Shown here one piece after another: positions 9,053 to 16,611 of a DNA stretch of 47,390 nt. The notes under the pieces are model-generated. The model saw only the letters and a list, made by a program, of their open reading frames with translations. It was not told the DNA's origin and made no database searches. The number at the start of each line of letters is the position of its first letter. Position 1 is the first letter of the stretch. Source of the DNA: Verrucomicrobiota bacterium (lineage in GTDB: Bacteria; Verrucomicrobiota; Verrucomicrobiia; Limisphaerales; DSYF01); NCBI GenBank assembly GCA_025457615.1, contig JALOTZ010000028.1:1-47390 (forward strand), in the 5' to 3' direction. The position numbers and the translations under genes are program-made.

Positions 9053-9074
9053 GATGAATGAAGGGGTGAATGAG

Positions 9075-10157
9075 TTAACGTTGAATCCGCGCCGAACCGC
9101 CTTGGGCAAAGGCCTTCACCTGTTCGACCGTCGCCATGGTGGTGTCGCCGGGGAAGGTGGTAAGCAACGCGCCGTGCGCCCAACCGAGCTTCACCGCTTC
9201 CGCGGGCGTCTCGCCCGTGAGCAGCCCGTAGAAGAAGCCCGCGGCATAGCCGTCTCCACCGCCGACCCGGTCCAGCACGTCCAGTTCGCAATGGGGTGAC
9301 TGGTAGGTCTGTCCGTTCACCCAGGCGACGGCGCCCCAGGTGTGGCGGTTGGTGGAATGAACCTCGCGCAGCGTGGTGGCGACGGCTTGGACGTTGGGAA
9401 ACTTTCTGGTCGCCTTTTCGATGACGGCGAAGAACGCGGAGGGGTCGAGTTTGGACCTGGCCTCCACATCCTGTCCCTCCACGCCCAGGCCCTTCTGCAG
9501 ATCCTCCTCGTTGCCCACCAACACATCCACGTGCTGGACGATGCGGGCCAGCACGTCCACCGCCTTGGCCTGGCCGCCCCAGATGTCCCACAGCTTCTGG
9601 CGGTAGTTGAGGTCGAACGACGTGACCGCGCCCGCCGCCTTGGCGGCCTTCATCGCCTCGATGATGAGTTCGCCGGTGGTTTCCGAGAGGGCGGCAAAGA
9701 TGCCCCCGCTGTGGAACCAACGCACCCCGGCTCCAAAGATGTCCTGCCAAGGGAAATCACCCGGCTTGAGCTGGCCGGCCGCTTCGTTGCTGCGGTTGTA
9801 GAACACCACCGGGGCGCGCACGCCCTGCCCGCGGTCCGAGTACACGGTGGCCATGTTCGGACCGCGAACGCCGTCGTGCCGAAACCGTTTGTAAAACGGC
9901 TTCACGCCCATCGCGCGGACGCGCTCGGCGATCAGGTCGCCAATGGGGTAATCCACCATGGCGGTGGCCACGCCGGTGTTGAGCCGGAAACAGTCGGCCA
10001 GGTTGGCCGCCACGTTGAACTCGCCGCCGCTGACGTGGATGTCACAGTGGGCGGCTTTCCGGAAGGGGATCAGTCCGGGGTCCAGCCGATGAACCAGCGC
10101 GCCCAGCGACAGGAAGTCCAGCGCCCCGGTTTTCGGAATCGTCAAAGTCTTGCTCAT
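9075..10157 (-). CDS. kdgK: PfkB-family sugar kinase, 2-keto-3-deoxygluconate kinase type (copy 1)
   Basis: 360 residues, ribokinase/PfkB fold. It shows the substrate-side glycine motif SGGEFNVAANLADCF (about 44-58) and the ATP/anion-hole motif DRVGGGDGYAAGFFYG with catalytic Asp near residue 302. The family phosphorylates KDG to KDPG for Entner-Doudoroff aldol cleavage. It is the first gene of a minus-strand unit with gnd, the SDR and the LarA-like gene, and is transcribed divergently from the XylR-type regulator. It differs considerably from the second kinase at 11442-12548, so the two probably differ in substrate or expression; phosphorylation of another aldonate is a fair alternative for this copy. 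Confidence 0.82.
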   Translation of the reverse strand: MSKTLTIPKTGALDFLSLGALVHRLDPGLIPFRKAAHCDIHVSGGEFNVAANLADCFRLNTGVATAMVDYPIGDLIAERVRAMGVKPFYKRFRHDGVRGPNMATVYSDRGQGVRAPVVFYNRSNEAAGQLKPGDFPWQDIFGAGVRWFHSGGIFAALSETTGELIIEAMKAAKAAGAVTSFDLNYRQKLWDIWGGQAKAVDVLARIVQHVDVLVGNEEDLQKGLGVEGQDVEARSKLDPSAFFAVIEKATRKFPNVQAVATTLREVHSTNRHTWGAVAWVNGQTYQSPHCELDVLDRVGGGDGYAAGFFYGLLTGETPAEAVKLGWAHGALLTTFPGDTTMATVEQVKAFAQGGSARIQR

Positions 10158-10281
10158 AGGTTTCTGCGAAACAGGATTTGGTCAAGGACACGTTATCCTA
10201 CGGTGACGCTACGGGCATGTCACTCCTGTCGTGGGCAAGAAAGTTTGAAAATCCGGCACTCGCCAGGCAGTCTCTCCTGGC
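10158..10281. promoter_or_regulatory. Divergent control region between kdgK operon and xylR-like gene
   Basis: 124 bases hold the promoters of both divergent units. A perfect 5-3-5 inverted repeat GTTTC-TGC-GAAAC lies at 10160-10172, directly before the kinase start. A second one, GCCAGG-N8-CCTGGC, lies at 10262-10281, directly before the regulator ATG. Either could be an operator for the XylR-type protein; this is an inference from position and symmetry. Confidence 0.45.
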
Positions 10282-11433
10282 ATGAAGCGTCGGCACAAGC
10301 GGGTGCTGCTGGCCCTGGGGTGGTATGATTACCGGCTCCACCTGGGCATCGAGCGTTATGCGCAGGAACACGACTGGTCGCTCTCCTCCAACCTGACCCG
10401 GGAACGGGTGATCCCCTGGGGCTGGGACGGGGACGGCATCCTGGCCTGGTTGGGGGCTGGGGACGACCTGGCGCGGTTTGTCCGCTCCGCGCATCGGCCC
10501 ACGGTGGATTACAGCCTGCGCCGCCCGCATTTTCGCTGCGCGCGAGTGCTCGAGGACCACGCGCACGCCGCCCGCTTGGCTGCCGACCATCTGCTCTCCC
10601 GCCATGTCCGCCACTTTTTGTACTACAGCGACACAGCCAATTGGGCCTATGAGGAGCGGGGGCGTGGGTTTATGGCCGCCCTCAAGCAGCACGGATGCGA
10701 TTGTCTTTGGTTGCGGCGGCACCGGGCGAGGGATTTTGTCCTGGGTCGCGGCGAATGGCGCCGACGGCTGAGATGGCTGGCGTCGGCCCTCCAGCAGGCC
10801 CCGAAGCCGGTGGGGGTGCTGGCCGCCAATGATCAGCATGCGATCGAGGTGTTGGAGGCGTGCGAGTTGGCGGGCCTGAAGGTGCCGGAAGAGGTGGCGA
10901 TTGTGGGGGTGGGGAATTACCTGCTGGCGGCTGACGCGATGCAGACGCCCATCAGCAGCGTGGATACCAACCTCGAGCTTCTGGGCTACCGCGGGGCGGC
11001 CCTCTTGGATGACCTCATGGGTGGGAAACCTGTCCTGCAAACCCCGCTCCGTGTTCCCGCCCGGCGCCTGGTGGCGCGCAAGAGCAGCGACCTGCTGGCC
11101 ATCAACCATCCCGGTGTGGCGCGCGCGCTGCGCTTCATCTGGGAACACGCCGACCAGCCCCTCAATGTGGATGATGTGGCGGGCGCCGCCGCGATGTCAC
11201 GACGCGGACTGCATCAGGCCTTTGTGGAGCAGGTGGGGCGCGCGCCGGGAGAAGAGATTCGCCGGGTGCGCGTGGACCTGGCCAGGCGCCGACTGACGGA
11301 GAGCGACGACAAAATCGAGGTGGTGGCGCTGCAATGCGGCTACCAGAGTCTGAACAGCTTCTGTGTCGCGTTCAAACAGGCGACCGGAGTCTCGCCGGGA
11401 CGTTATCGCTCCGAGGGCGCCGGCCCTGAATAA
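10282..11433 (+). CDS. XylR-type AraC-family transcriptional regulator
   Basis: 383 residues. The N-terminal ~265 residues form a LacI/periplasmic-binding-like sensor: it opens with KRRHKRVLLALGWYDYRLH, has the typical VGVLAANDQHAIEVLEACEL and IVGVGNYLLAADAMQTPISS segments, and ends at PARRLVARKSSDLLA. The C-terminal ~100 residues are an AraC double helix-turn-helix (VARALRFIWEHADQPLNVDD, then SRRGLHQAFVEQVGRAPGEE, and CGYQSLNSFCVAFKQATGVS). This is the architecture of XylR, which binds a sugar with the N-domain and activates with the AraC part. Placement between two sugar-acid units implies control by KDG, a uronate or a related acid. It ends 8 bases from the convergent second kinase. Confidence 0.9.
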   Translation: MKRRHKRVLLALGWYDYRLHLGIERYAQEHDWSLSSNLTRERVIPWGWDGDGILAWLGAGDDLARFVRSAHRPTVDYSLRRPHFRCARVLEDHAHAARLAADHLLSRHVRHFLYYSDTANWAYEERGRGFMAALKQHGCDCLWLRRHRARDFVLGRGEWRRRLRWLASALQQAPKPVGVLAANDQHAIEVLEACELAGLKVPEEVAIVGVGNYLLAADAMQTPISSVDTNLELLGYRGAALLDDLMGGKPVLQTPLRVPARRLVARKSSDLLAINHPGVARALRFIWEHADQPLNVDDVAGAAAMSRRGLHQAFVEQVGRAPGEEIRRVRVDLARRRLTESDDKIEVVALQCGYQSLNSFCVAFKQATGVSPGRYRSEGAGPE

Positions 11434-11441
11434 TGAGGGGC

Positions 11442-12548
11442 TCAGCGCTGGACACGTGCGCCGCCGCCTTTGAGGAGCTTGTCCACCTCGGACAGGGTGG
11501 CCATGCTCGTGTCGCCGGGCGTGGTCATGGCCAGGGCGCCGTGGGCGGCTCCGTATTCCACCGCCAGTTGCGGATCCTCCAGGCTCATCATCCCGTAAAT
11601 GAAGCCGGACGCGAAGCTGTCGCCTCCGCCCACCCGGTCCAGAATCTCCAAATCCGGGTAGGCGCGGCTCTCGTAGAACTTGCCATCCACCCAGGCGATC
11701 GCGCCCCAGTCGTTGACGGTCGCCGTCTTGGCCGCCCGGAGGGTTGTAGCCGTGGCTTTGAAGTTGGGATACGCCTTGACCGCCGTTTCGATCATTCGCT
11801 TGAAGGCCGTCACGTCAATTTGCAGCAGGTGCTCATCCGCTCCTTCCACCGGGAAGCCCAGGCAGGCCGTGAAGTCTTCCTCGTTGCCGATCATCACGTC
11901 CACATGCCGGGCGATCTCCCGGTTGACTTCCCGCGCCCGCGCCGGTCCCCCGATGGACTTCCACAGGCTCGGACGATAGTTCAAATCGTAACTGACCACC
12001 GTCCCGTGTTCCTTGGCCTTCTTCACACACTCGATCACCAGCGAGGGGGTGGTGTCGCTCAGGGCGGCGAAAATCCCGCCGGTGTGCAGCCAGCGCACTC
12101 CCAGCTGGCCAAAAATGTGGTCCCAATCGAAGTCGCCCGGCTGGAGCTGTGAGGCCGCACTCCAACCCCGGTCCGACACCCCCACCGCCCCCCGCATGCC
12201 AAACCCGCGCTCGGTGAAGTTCAACCCGTTGCGCACCGTGCGCCCGACACCGTCGAACGCCTTCCACTGGATGAAATCGGTGCTGACGCCGCCTTGCAGG
12301 ACGAAGTCCTCCAGCAACCGGCCCACGTCGTTGTCCGCGAACGCGGTGGCCACGGCGGTCTTGAGCCCAAAGCAACGGCGCAGGCCGCGCGCCACGTTGT
12401 ATTCGCCACCGCCTTCCCAGACGCGAAACTGGCGTGCCGTGCGGATGCGGCCCTCGCCGGGATCCAGCCGCAGCATGATTTCGCCCAGCGACAGTTGGTC
12501 GAAGGCACAGGTTCCGGCGGGTCGCAGTCGGAGGATGCTCTTCGTCAT
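11442..12548 (-). CDS. kdgK: PfkB-family 2-keto-3-deoxygluconate kinase (copy 2)
   Basis: 368 residues of the ribokinase/PfkB fold: WEGGGEYNVARGLRRCFG (about 45-62), SYDLNYRPSLWKS (about 180), and DRVGGGDSFASGFIYG with the catalytic Asp near residue 310. It is the last gene of kduI - kduD - kdgK; only 3 bases separate it from the kduD stop, which implies translational coupling. KduD yields KDG, so KDG phosphorylation is the natural role here and this copy is the better KdgK candidate. Confidence 0.88.
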   Translation of the reverse strand: MTKSILRLRPAGTCAFDQLSLGEIMLRLDPGEGRIRTARQFRVWEGGGEYNVARGLRRCFGLKTAVATAFADNDVGRLLEDFVLQGGVSTDFIQWKAFDGVGRTVRNGLNFTERGFGMRGAVGVSDRGWSAASQLQPGDFDWDHIFGQLGVRWLHTGGIFAALSDTTPSLVIECVKKAKEHGTVVSYDLNYRPSLWKSIGGPARAREVNREIARHVDVMIGNEEDFTACLGFPVEGADEHLLQIDVTAFKRMIETAVKAYPNFKATATTLRAAKTATVNDWGAIAWVDGKFYESRAYPDLEILDRVGGGDSFASGFIYGMMSLEDPQLAVEYGAAHGALAMTTPGDTSMATLSEVDKLLKGGGARVQR

Positions 12549-12551
12549 GGT

Positions 12552-13328
12552 TCAACGCGCCAGCCAGCCGCCGTCCACGTTCAGGATCGTGCCGTTGACG
12601 TAATCCGCGTCGCGGGAAGCCAGAAAGAGGATGGCCCCCGCAATGTCCTCCGGCGACCCCCAGCGGCCCTCGGGGATGCGGTCCAGGATGGCGCGGTTGC
12701 GGTGGGGATCAGTGCGCAAGGCCTGGGTGTTGTCGGTGGCAATGTACCCCGGGGCAATGGCGTTCACATTGATGCGTTCCCTGGCCCATTCGTTGGCCAA
12801 CGCCTTGGTGAGGCCCGCGATGCCGTGCTTGCTGGCCGCATAAGCGGGCACGGTGATGCCTCCTTGAAACGACAACAGCGAAGCCACATTCACAATCTTC
12901 AGCCGCGCCTCGGCTGGCCCCTTTTCCCGTCCCCCGGTGACCCACCACCGGGCCACCGCCTGCGACAGGAAGAACGGGGCATTCAGGTTGGTGCGCAGCA
13001 CGTCGTTCCAGTCGGCCTCGGAAAACTCCACCGCCGGCGCGCGGCGAATGATGCCCGCATTGTTGATCCACCCATCAATGCGTCCAGTCTCGCTCAGGAT
13101 GTCCGACACCAGTTGTCGGGCCTCCGCCTGGGTGCCCTGGCCGAGATCGGCGTTTTTGGGGATGAAGATGCCCCCCCCCGCGCGCACCTGATCGCCCGTC
13201 GCCGACAAATCGCCGCGGGCCACCCCGACCACCGTGGCGCCTTCGCGCCCGAACGCCGCGCCAATGGCCTGGCCGATTCCCCGGCTGGCGCCGGTGACCA
13301 CCATGATTTTGCCTGTGTAACGTGCCAT
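12552..13328 (-). CDS. kduD: 2-deoxy-D-gluconate 3-dehydrogenase / KDG 5-dehydrogenase (KduD-type SDR)
   Basis: 258 residues from the ATG at 13328, which is preceded by GAGGTGAGG and follows the kduI stop by 8 bases. SDR motifs: TGASRGIG (about 13-20), NNAGIIRR, catalytic Ser in NVASLLSFQGG, and YAASKHG. KduD-type enzymes interconvert 2,5-diketo-3-deoxygluconate and KDG with NAD(H), the step after KduI in the breakdown of unsaturated uronates from pectin, alginate or glycosaminoglycans. The frame is open upstream to 13604, but that would run deep into kduI. Confidence 0.9.
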   Translation of the reverse strand: MARYTGKIMVVTGASRGIGQAIGAAFGREGATVVGVARGDLSATGDQVRAGGGIFIPKNADLGQGTQAEARQLVSDILSETGRIDGWINNAGIIRRAPAVEFSEADWNDVLRTNLNAPFFLSQAVARWWVTGGREKGPAEARLKIVNVASLLSFQGGITVPAYAASKHGIAGLTKALANEWARERINVNAIAPGYIATDNTQALRTDPHRNRAILDRIPEGRWGSPEDIAGAILFLASRDADYVNGTILNVDGGWLAR

Positions 13329-13336
13329 GCGTTGCC

Positions 13337-14185
13337 TCACCTCAGTTCCAGCGGCTGCACGCGGTCCATGTCGTCGAAGCGCTGGTTCTCCCCCGCCATG
13401 CCCCAGATGAACTTGTAGTTCCCCTGTCCGCACCCGCTGTGAATGGACCACGACGGCGACAGCACTGCCTCCTCGTTGTGCAAAAACAGGTGTCGCGTGC
13501 CGGCCGGGTCGCCCATGAAATGCGCCAGCACCCGCTCGCCCAGATGGAAGTAGAAATAGACCTCGGTGCGCCGGCTGTGGATGTGTGGCGGAAAGGTGTT
13601 CCACACGCTGCCCTCGGCCAGTTCCGTGTAGCCCATCACCAACTGGCAGCTCTTGATCCCTCCCTCGTGGATGTACTGGAAGATCGTCCGCACGTTGGCG
13701 TCAGCCGCTGTCCCGAGCGGAACCCGGGTCGCCTCGTCCCGCCTGGCGGCGGTGGTGGGGAAGGGCTGATGGGCCGGACAACTCAGGATGAAATACTTCG
13801 CGGGGTGCTGCGCGTCCCGGCTGGCAAATTGCACCTCCCGGGCGCCCATGCCGACGTAGAGGCAGCCCTCGGTCTCCACCGGATAAAGCTGGCCATCCAC
13901 GGTCACGGTGCCCGGGCCGCCGGTGTTGATGGCCCCCAACTCACGCCGTTCCAGAAAGAAACCGCGGCCGGTCTCCCGGTGGCCCGGCAGCGCCAGCGGT
14001 CCGGAGGAGGTGGGCACGGCGCCCCCCACCACAAAGCGGTCCAGGTCAGTGAATTGCAGTTGGAGCTTGCCGGGCGCATACAGTCCCGGCACCAGAAATG
14101 CCGAGCGCAGTTCGTCCGTGGTCAGGCGGGCCACGTCTTCCGGACGGGGCATCCGGCGGATGGCCGGGGGTGGTTGGTGTGTCAT
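13337..14185 (-). CDS. kduI: 5-keto-4-deoxyuronate isomerase
   Basis: 282 residues, the family length. The zinc site is intact: H201 and H203 in PPHIHSRRTEV, E208, and H249 in SWSIHSGCGQ. The enzyme converts 4-deoxy-L-threo-5-hexosulose uronate, formed after lyase action on uronic polysaccharides, to 2,5-diketo-3-deoxygluconate for KduD. It is the first intact gene of kduI-kduD-kdgK; immediately upstream lies a decayed GH105/DUF4861 relic, which would have supplied its substrate. Confidence 0.95.
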   Translation of the reverse strand: MTHQPPPAIRRMPRPEDVARLTTDELRSAFLVPGLYAPGKLQLQFTDLDRFVVGGAVPTSSGPLALPGHRETGRGFFLERRELGAINTGGPGTVTVDGQLYPVETEGCLYVGMGAREVQFASRDAQHPAKYFILSCPAHQPFPTTAARRDEATRVPLGTAADANVRTIFQYIHEGGIKSCQLVMGYTELAEGSVWNTFPPHIHSRRTEVYFYFHLGERVLAHFMGDPAGTRHLFLHNEEAVLSPSWSIHSGCGQGNYKFIWGMAGENQRFDDMDRVQPLELR

Positions 14186-14193
14186 CGATGGGC

Positions 14194-14745
14194 CTAAAGA
14201 TGTTGTTCAGCGATCCCGTGGACCGACTCAATGGCATCTAATCTTGAGCGGAGCCCGCAGCCGCACAACAAAATTCTGCACACAAAATTCCGCCCCTGCT
14301 CTTCCCAGGCTTGGGCGTCGGCAAAATCGCCGCTCAGGCTCCAGCCGGCGCCCAGATAGTAAACCACCAGCCGGCCGGACCGCGCTTCGGCGATGGCATC
14401 ACGGCTGATCCGCTTCACCGCGGAGACCGATCGTCCGCCCGCATCCCACGCTTCATACGGCAACTCGAACACGCTGCGGACCGGTCCGGTGGCGATCAGG
14501 CGATGGCTCTGGAAATTGCCCGACACCCACAGCGTGGTCGCCCGCATGATAAAAGCGCGGGCCAGGTTTCCATGGGTTGGCCTCGCCCATGACCACCCTG
14601 GCGTCACGATACCTGGCCTCTCCCGAAACGTCCGCCAGCGCCATCAGGCCGGCGTAACCGGCACCCTGCGCCCAGTGCCCTTCGGACGTTGAAGCGGCCT
14701 GAAGCGCTCCGGGGGCAGTGTCCAGATACCCCCGGTTGCCTTTTG
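14194..14745 (-). pseudogene. GH105 (unsaturated uronyl hydrolase) and DUF4861 relics fused by deletions
   Basis: Reading the minus strand from about 14745, one frame gives GYLDTAPGALQAAS, then GHWAQGAGYAGLMALADVSG, then MGEANPWKPGPRFYHAGDHAVG. That is the middle of a GH105 unsaturated rhamnogalacturonyl/uronyl hydrolase (compare the GPRxYHADDHAVGQ motif). The frame is then lost. A second frame picks up NFQSHRLIATGPVRSVFELP, then SAVKRISRDA, and then GRLVVYYLGAGWSLSGDFAD, which resemble the N- and C-terminal parts of a DUF4861 protein with the middle missing. The nearest complete-looking frame is 14194-14607. I read this as remnants of two carbohydrate genes joined by at least two deletions. 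Family names are from recalled motifs. Confidence 0.6.
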
Positions 14746-14762
14746 GCCTGCCTTTTTGCCTG

Positions 14763-14790
14763 TTGACACGGCTTCGGTCCGTCCTACCCT
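14763..14790 (+). promoter_or_regulatory. Probable sigma70-type promoter of rpsU
   Basis: TTGACA at 14763-14768, 16-base spacer, TACCCT at 14785-14790; the predicted transcript start is about 70 bases before the rpsU ATG. Confidence 0.5.
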
Positions 14791-14865
14791 AGCCAACCCT
14801 GACCGGAGCGGACTGGCCTGCTGGGTGGGCTGGGTCCGAAGGTCCTTAGAGAGGAAGTGATATCA

Positions 14866-15063
14866 ATGACCGAGATACGACTGAAAAAGGGTGAATCTGT
14901 TGAGAAGGTACTGCGCCGGTTGAAAAAGAAGCTGGATCGCGAGGGTACCTTGCGGGCAGTTCGTAGTCGTCGTCACTTCGAGAAACCCAGCGAGCGCCGC
15001 CGGCGCAAGCAGAAGGTCGCTCGCTTCTCCGCCATGCTGGCCGCCCGTTATGCGGACATGTAG
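14866..15063 (+). CDS. rpsU: Ribosomal protein bS21
   Basis: 65 residues, very basic: MTEIRLKKGESVEKVLRRLK, then a Lys/Arg-rich tail with ERRRRKQKVARF. This is the bS21 pattern of the small subunit, near the anti-Shine-Dalgarno region. The ATG at 14866 was chosen because GAGGAAG (14851-14857) sits 8 bases before it; the upstream GTG at 14857 overlaps that site. A strong intrinsic terminator follows. Confidence 0.93.
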   Translation: MTEIRLKKGESVEKVLRRLKKKLDREGTLRAVRSRRHFEKPSERRRRKQKVARFSAMLAARYADM

Positions 15064-15088
15064 GCGGATGGGGTCAAGGACGTCTTTC

Positions 15089-15122
15089 AACCGGCCGGGA
15101 GTGGATCTTCCGGCCGGTTTTT
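15089..15122 (+). terminator. Rho-independent terminator after rpsU
   Basis: Perfect 10-bp stem AACCGGCCGG / CCGGCCGGTT with an 11-base loop, followed by a T run. It lies 25 bases after the rpsU stop. Confidence 0.9.
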
Positions 15123-15183
15123 CATGGGTGCGCCCGTGAAGTTTGGGATGGCGTCCCCGGGCTGTTGACCTAGAATCGCGCCC

Positions 15184-15588
15184 ATGGCGGAAATTGCATC
15201 ATTTGTGACCCGCGGCGCGGCTTCGATCACCCCGGCGGTTCTGCAGACGGTTGTGCGCCATCTGCCCCAATGGCGGCTGGAGTTCAGCCAGATCGATGAG
15301 CCCAAGTATCCGCACCTGATCGATCAACTGGAGTTGCTCGCCAATGCCGTCGAGGATTCCGTGGACGGCAGTTACAAGGATCTCCCCTATTACGCCGTTG
15401 CGCAGGCCACCTTCGCCCTGATCTATGCGCACAAGCGAATCGGCATCATTCCCGACGGGATTCTTGATCTCGGCCGGGCGGACGATTCCAGCGTGGTGCG
15501 CGCGGTGTTGATCCAGCACGAGCGCGCCTTTGCCATCTACGCGGGGAAGCAGAACATCGACTGGGCCTTGATTACCAGCCAGCCCTAA
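15184..15588 (+). CDS. YkvA/DUF1232-like protein
   Basis: 134 residues. The segment YYAVAQATFALIYAHKRIGI followed by IPDGILDLGRADDSSVVRAV is like the DUF1232 core, where a hydrophobic helix is followed by an IPD motif and an acidic turn. Function in this family is unknown; members are small, often membrane-associated. Its stop overlaps the stop of the convergent hydrolase by 4 bases. The first part (residues 1-50) has no feature I recognise. Confidence 0.6.
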   Translation: MAEIASFVTRGAASITPAVLQTVVRHLPQWRLEFSQIDEPKYPHLIDQLELLANAVEDSVDGSYKDLPYYAVAQATFALIYAHKRIGIIPDGILDLGRADDSSVVRAVLIQHERAFAIYAGKQNIDWALITSQP

Positions 15589-16391
15589 GCCCGGCCCTCG
15601 CCACTCGAGGCGAAAGCCGGCTTCGGCGGGCCGGCAAGGAAGCCGAGCAGGCCGTTCAGGAACGGTTCCGGCGCATCCACATGCACCCAGTGGCCGGCGT
15701 GCGCGATGGTTTCGATGCGCGCGCGGGGAAACAGCCGCGCGATGGCCGGACGGTCCGCCTCCCGGATGTAATCCGAACGTTCGCCCCGCAGGAAGAGGGT
15801 TGGACCTTCGAACGGCGTGGCGGCGGTGACCGCGGCGGTCAGTTGCTCCCGTTGCGCGAACAGGGCCTCGAGGTTGATCCGCCAGCGGAATCCCCCTGTC
15901 GGCACGGGTGTCAGGTTGGTCAGGAGGAAGCGCCGGAGGGCATGAAGCGGGAGGCGGGCCGCCAGCGCTTCGTCCGCCTGGGTGCGGGTGCGCAGCCTCG
16001 ACAGGTCGAGCCCACGCAAGGCTTCGAAGACCTCGTCATGAACCGCCTCGTACGCACGCGGGGCGATGTCCGCCACGGCCAGTTTCTTCACCCGGCCGCC
16101 ATGTCCGAGCGCGAACTGCATCGCCACCTTTCCGCCCAGCGAATGGCCCACCAGGTGCGCAGCCCGAATGCCCGCCTGGTCCATGAAGAATCGAAGATCC
16201 TCGGCCATCAGGGGATAATTCACGTCCCTGTGGTGGGGTGACGCGCCGTGATTGCGCAGATCCACCGTGTGAACGCGAAAGTGTCCGGACAACCCGCGTG
16301 CCACCGGCAGCCAGTTCTGGTGCGAACCAAACAGGCCGTGCAGGACGATCACGTCCGGTCCGGAGCCCACCACCTGCGAGTGCAATCTCAT
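15585..16391 (-). CDS. Alpha/beta-hydrolase, YbfF-like esterase
   Basis: 268 residues from the ATG at 16391. It has an oxyanion-type motif VLHGLFGSHQNW (17-28), the nucleophile elbow GHSLGG with S84, and the catalytic His in HAGHWVHVDAPE near the C-terminus. This is the pattern of YbfF-type acyl-CoA/ester hydrolases. Substrate unknown. The frame is open much further upstream (to 17303), but that part is antisense to the phosphopantetheinyl transferase gene and is not coding. Confidence 0.85.
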   Translation of the reverse strand: MRLHSQVVGSGPDVIVLHGLFGSHQNWLPVARGLSGHFRVHTVDLRNHGASPHHRDVNYPLMAEDLRFFMDQAGIRAAHLVGHSLGGKVAMQFALGHGGRVKKLAVADIAPRAYEAVHDEVFEALRGLDLSRLRTRTQADEALAARLPLHALRRFLLTNLTPVPTGGFRWRINLEALFAQREQLTAAVTAATPFEGPTLFLRGERSDYIREADRPAIARLFPRARIETIAHAGHWVHVDAPEPFLNGLLGFLAGPPKPAFASSGEGRA

Positions 16392-16459
16392 GCGTGCTGG
16401 AGGCGCCAGTGTTCGCCCAAGCCGCGCTCGCGTCAAATCCTCACCGACGCGTGTTTCGA

Positions 16460-16482
16460 GCTGCGAGTCGGCGACTCGCAGC
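16460..16482. repeat. Perfect palindrome in the divergent intergenic region
   Basis: GCTGCGAGTC-GGC-GACTCGCAGC, a 10-bp stem with a 3-base loop. Related CGCGAGTC/CGACTCG-type stretches occur near 1941-1955 and 20441-20462, so it looks like one member of a dispersed palindromic family; it could also act as an operator or terminator here. Confidence 0.6.
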
Positions 16483-16611
16483 GGGCCTGGTCCGGTCCAC
16501 GTCCTCCAAACCGCACGCAACTCGACCCACTGACGGCCCGCTCTCCGGTCAGTCCTTGATTCCACCCCCGTTTGAAATAGCATCCGGCACCGGCCCACTC
16601 CAGTAATCGAA

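Noticed and set aside
7187-9061. A 624-codon plus-strand frame over gnd
   Set aside because: Shadow of gnd, whose minus-strand motifs are unmistakable; GC-rich DNA leaves the antisense frame open.
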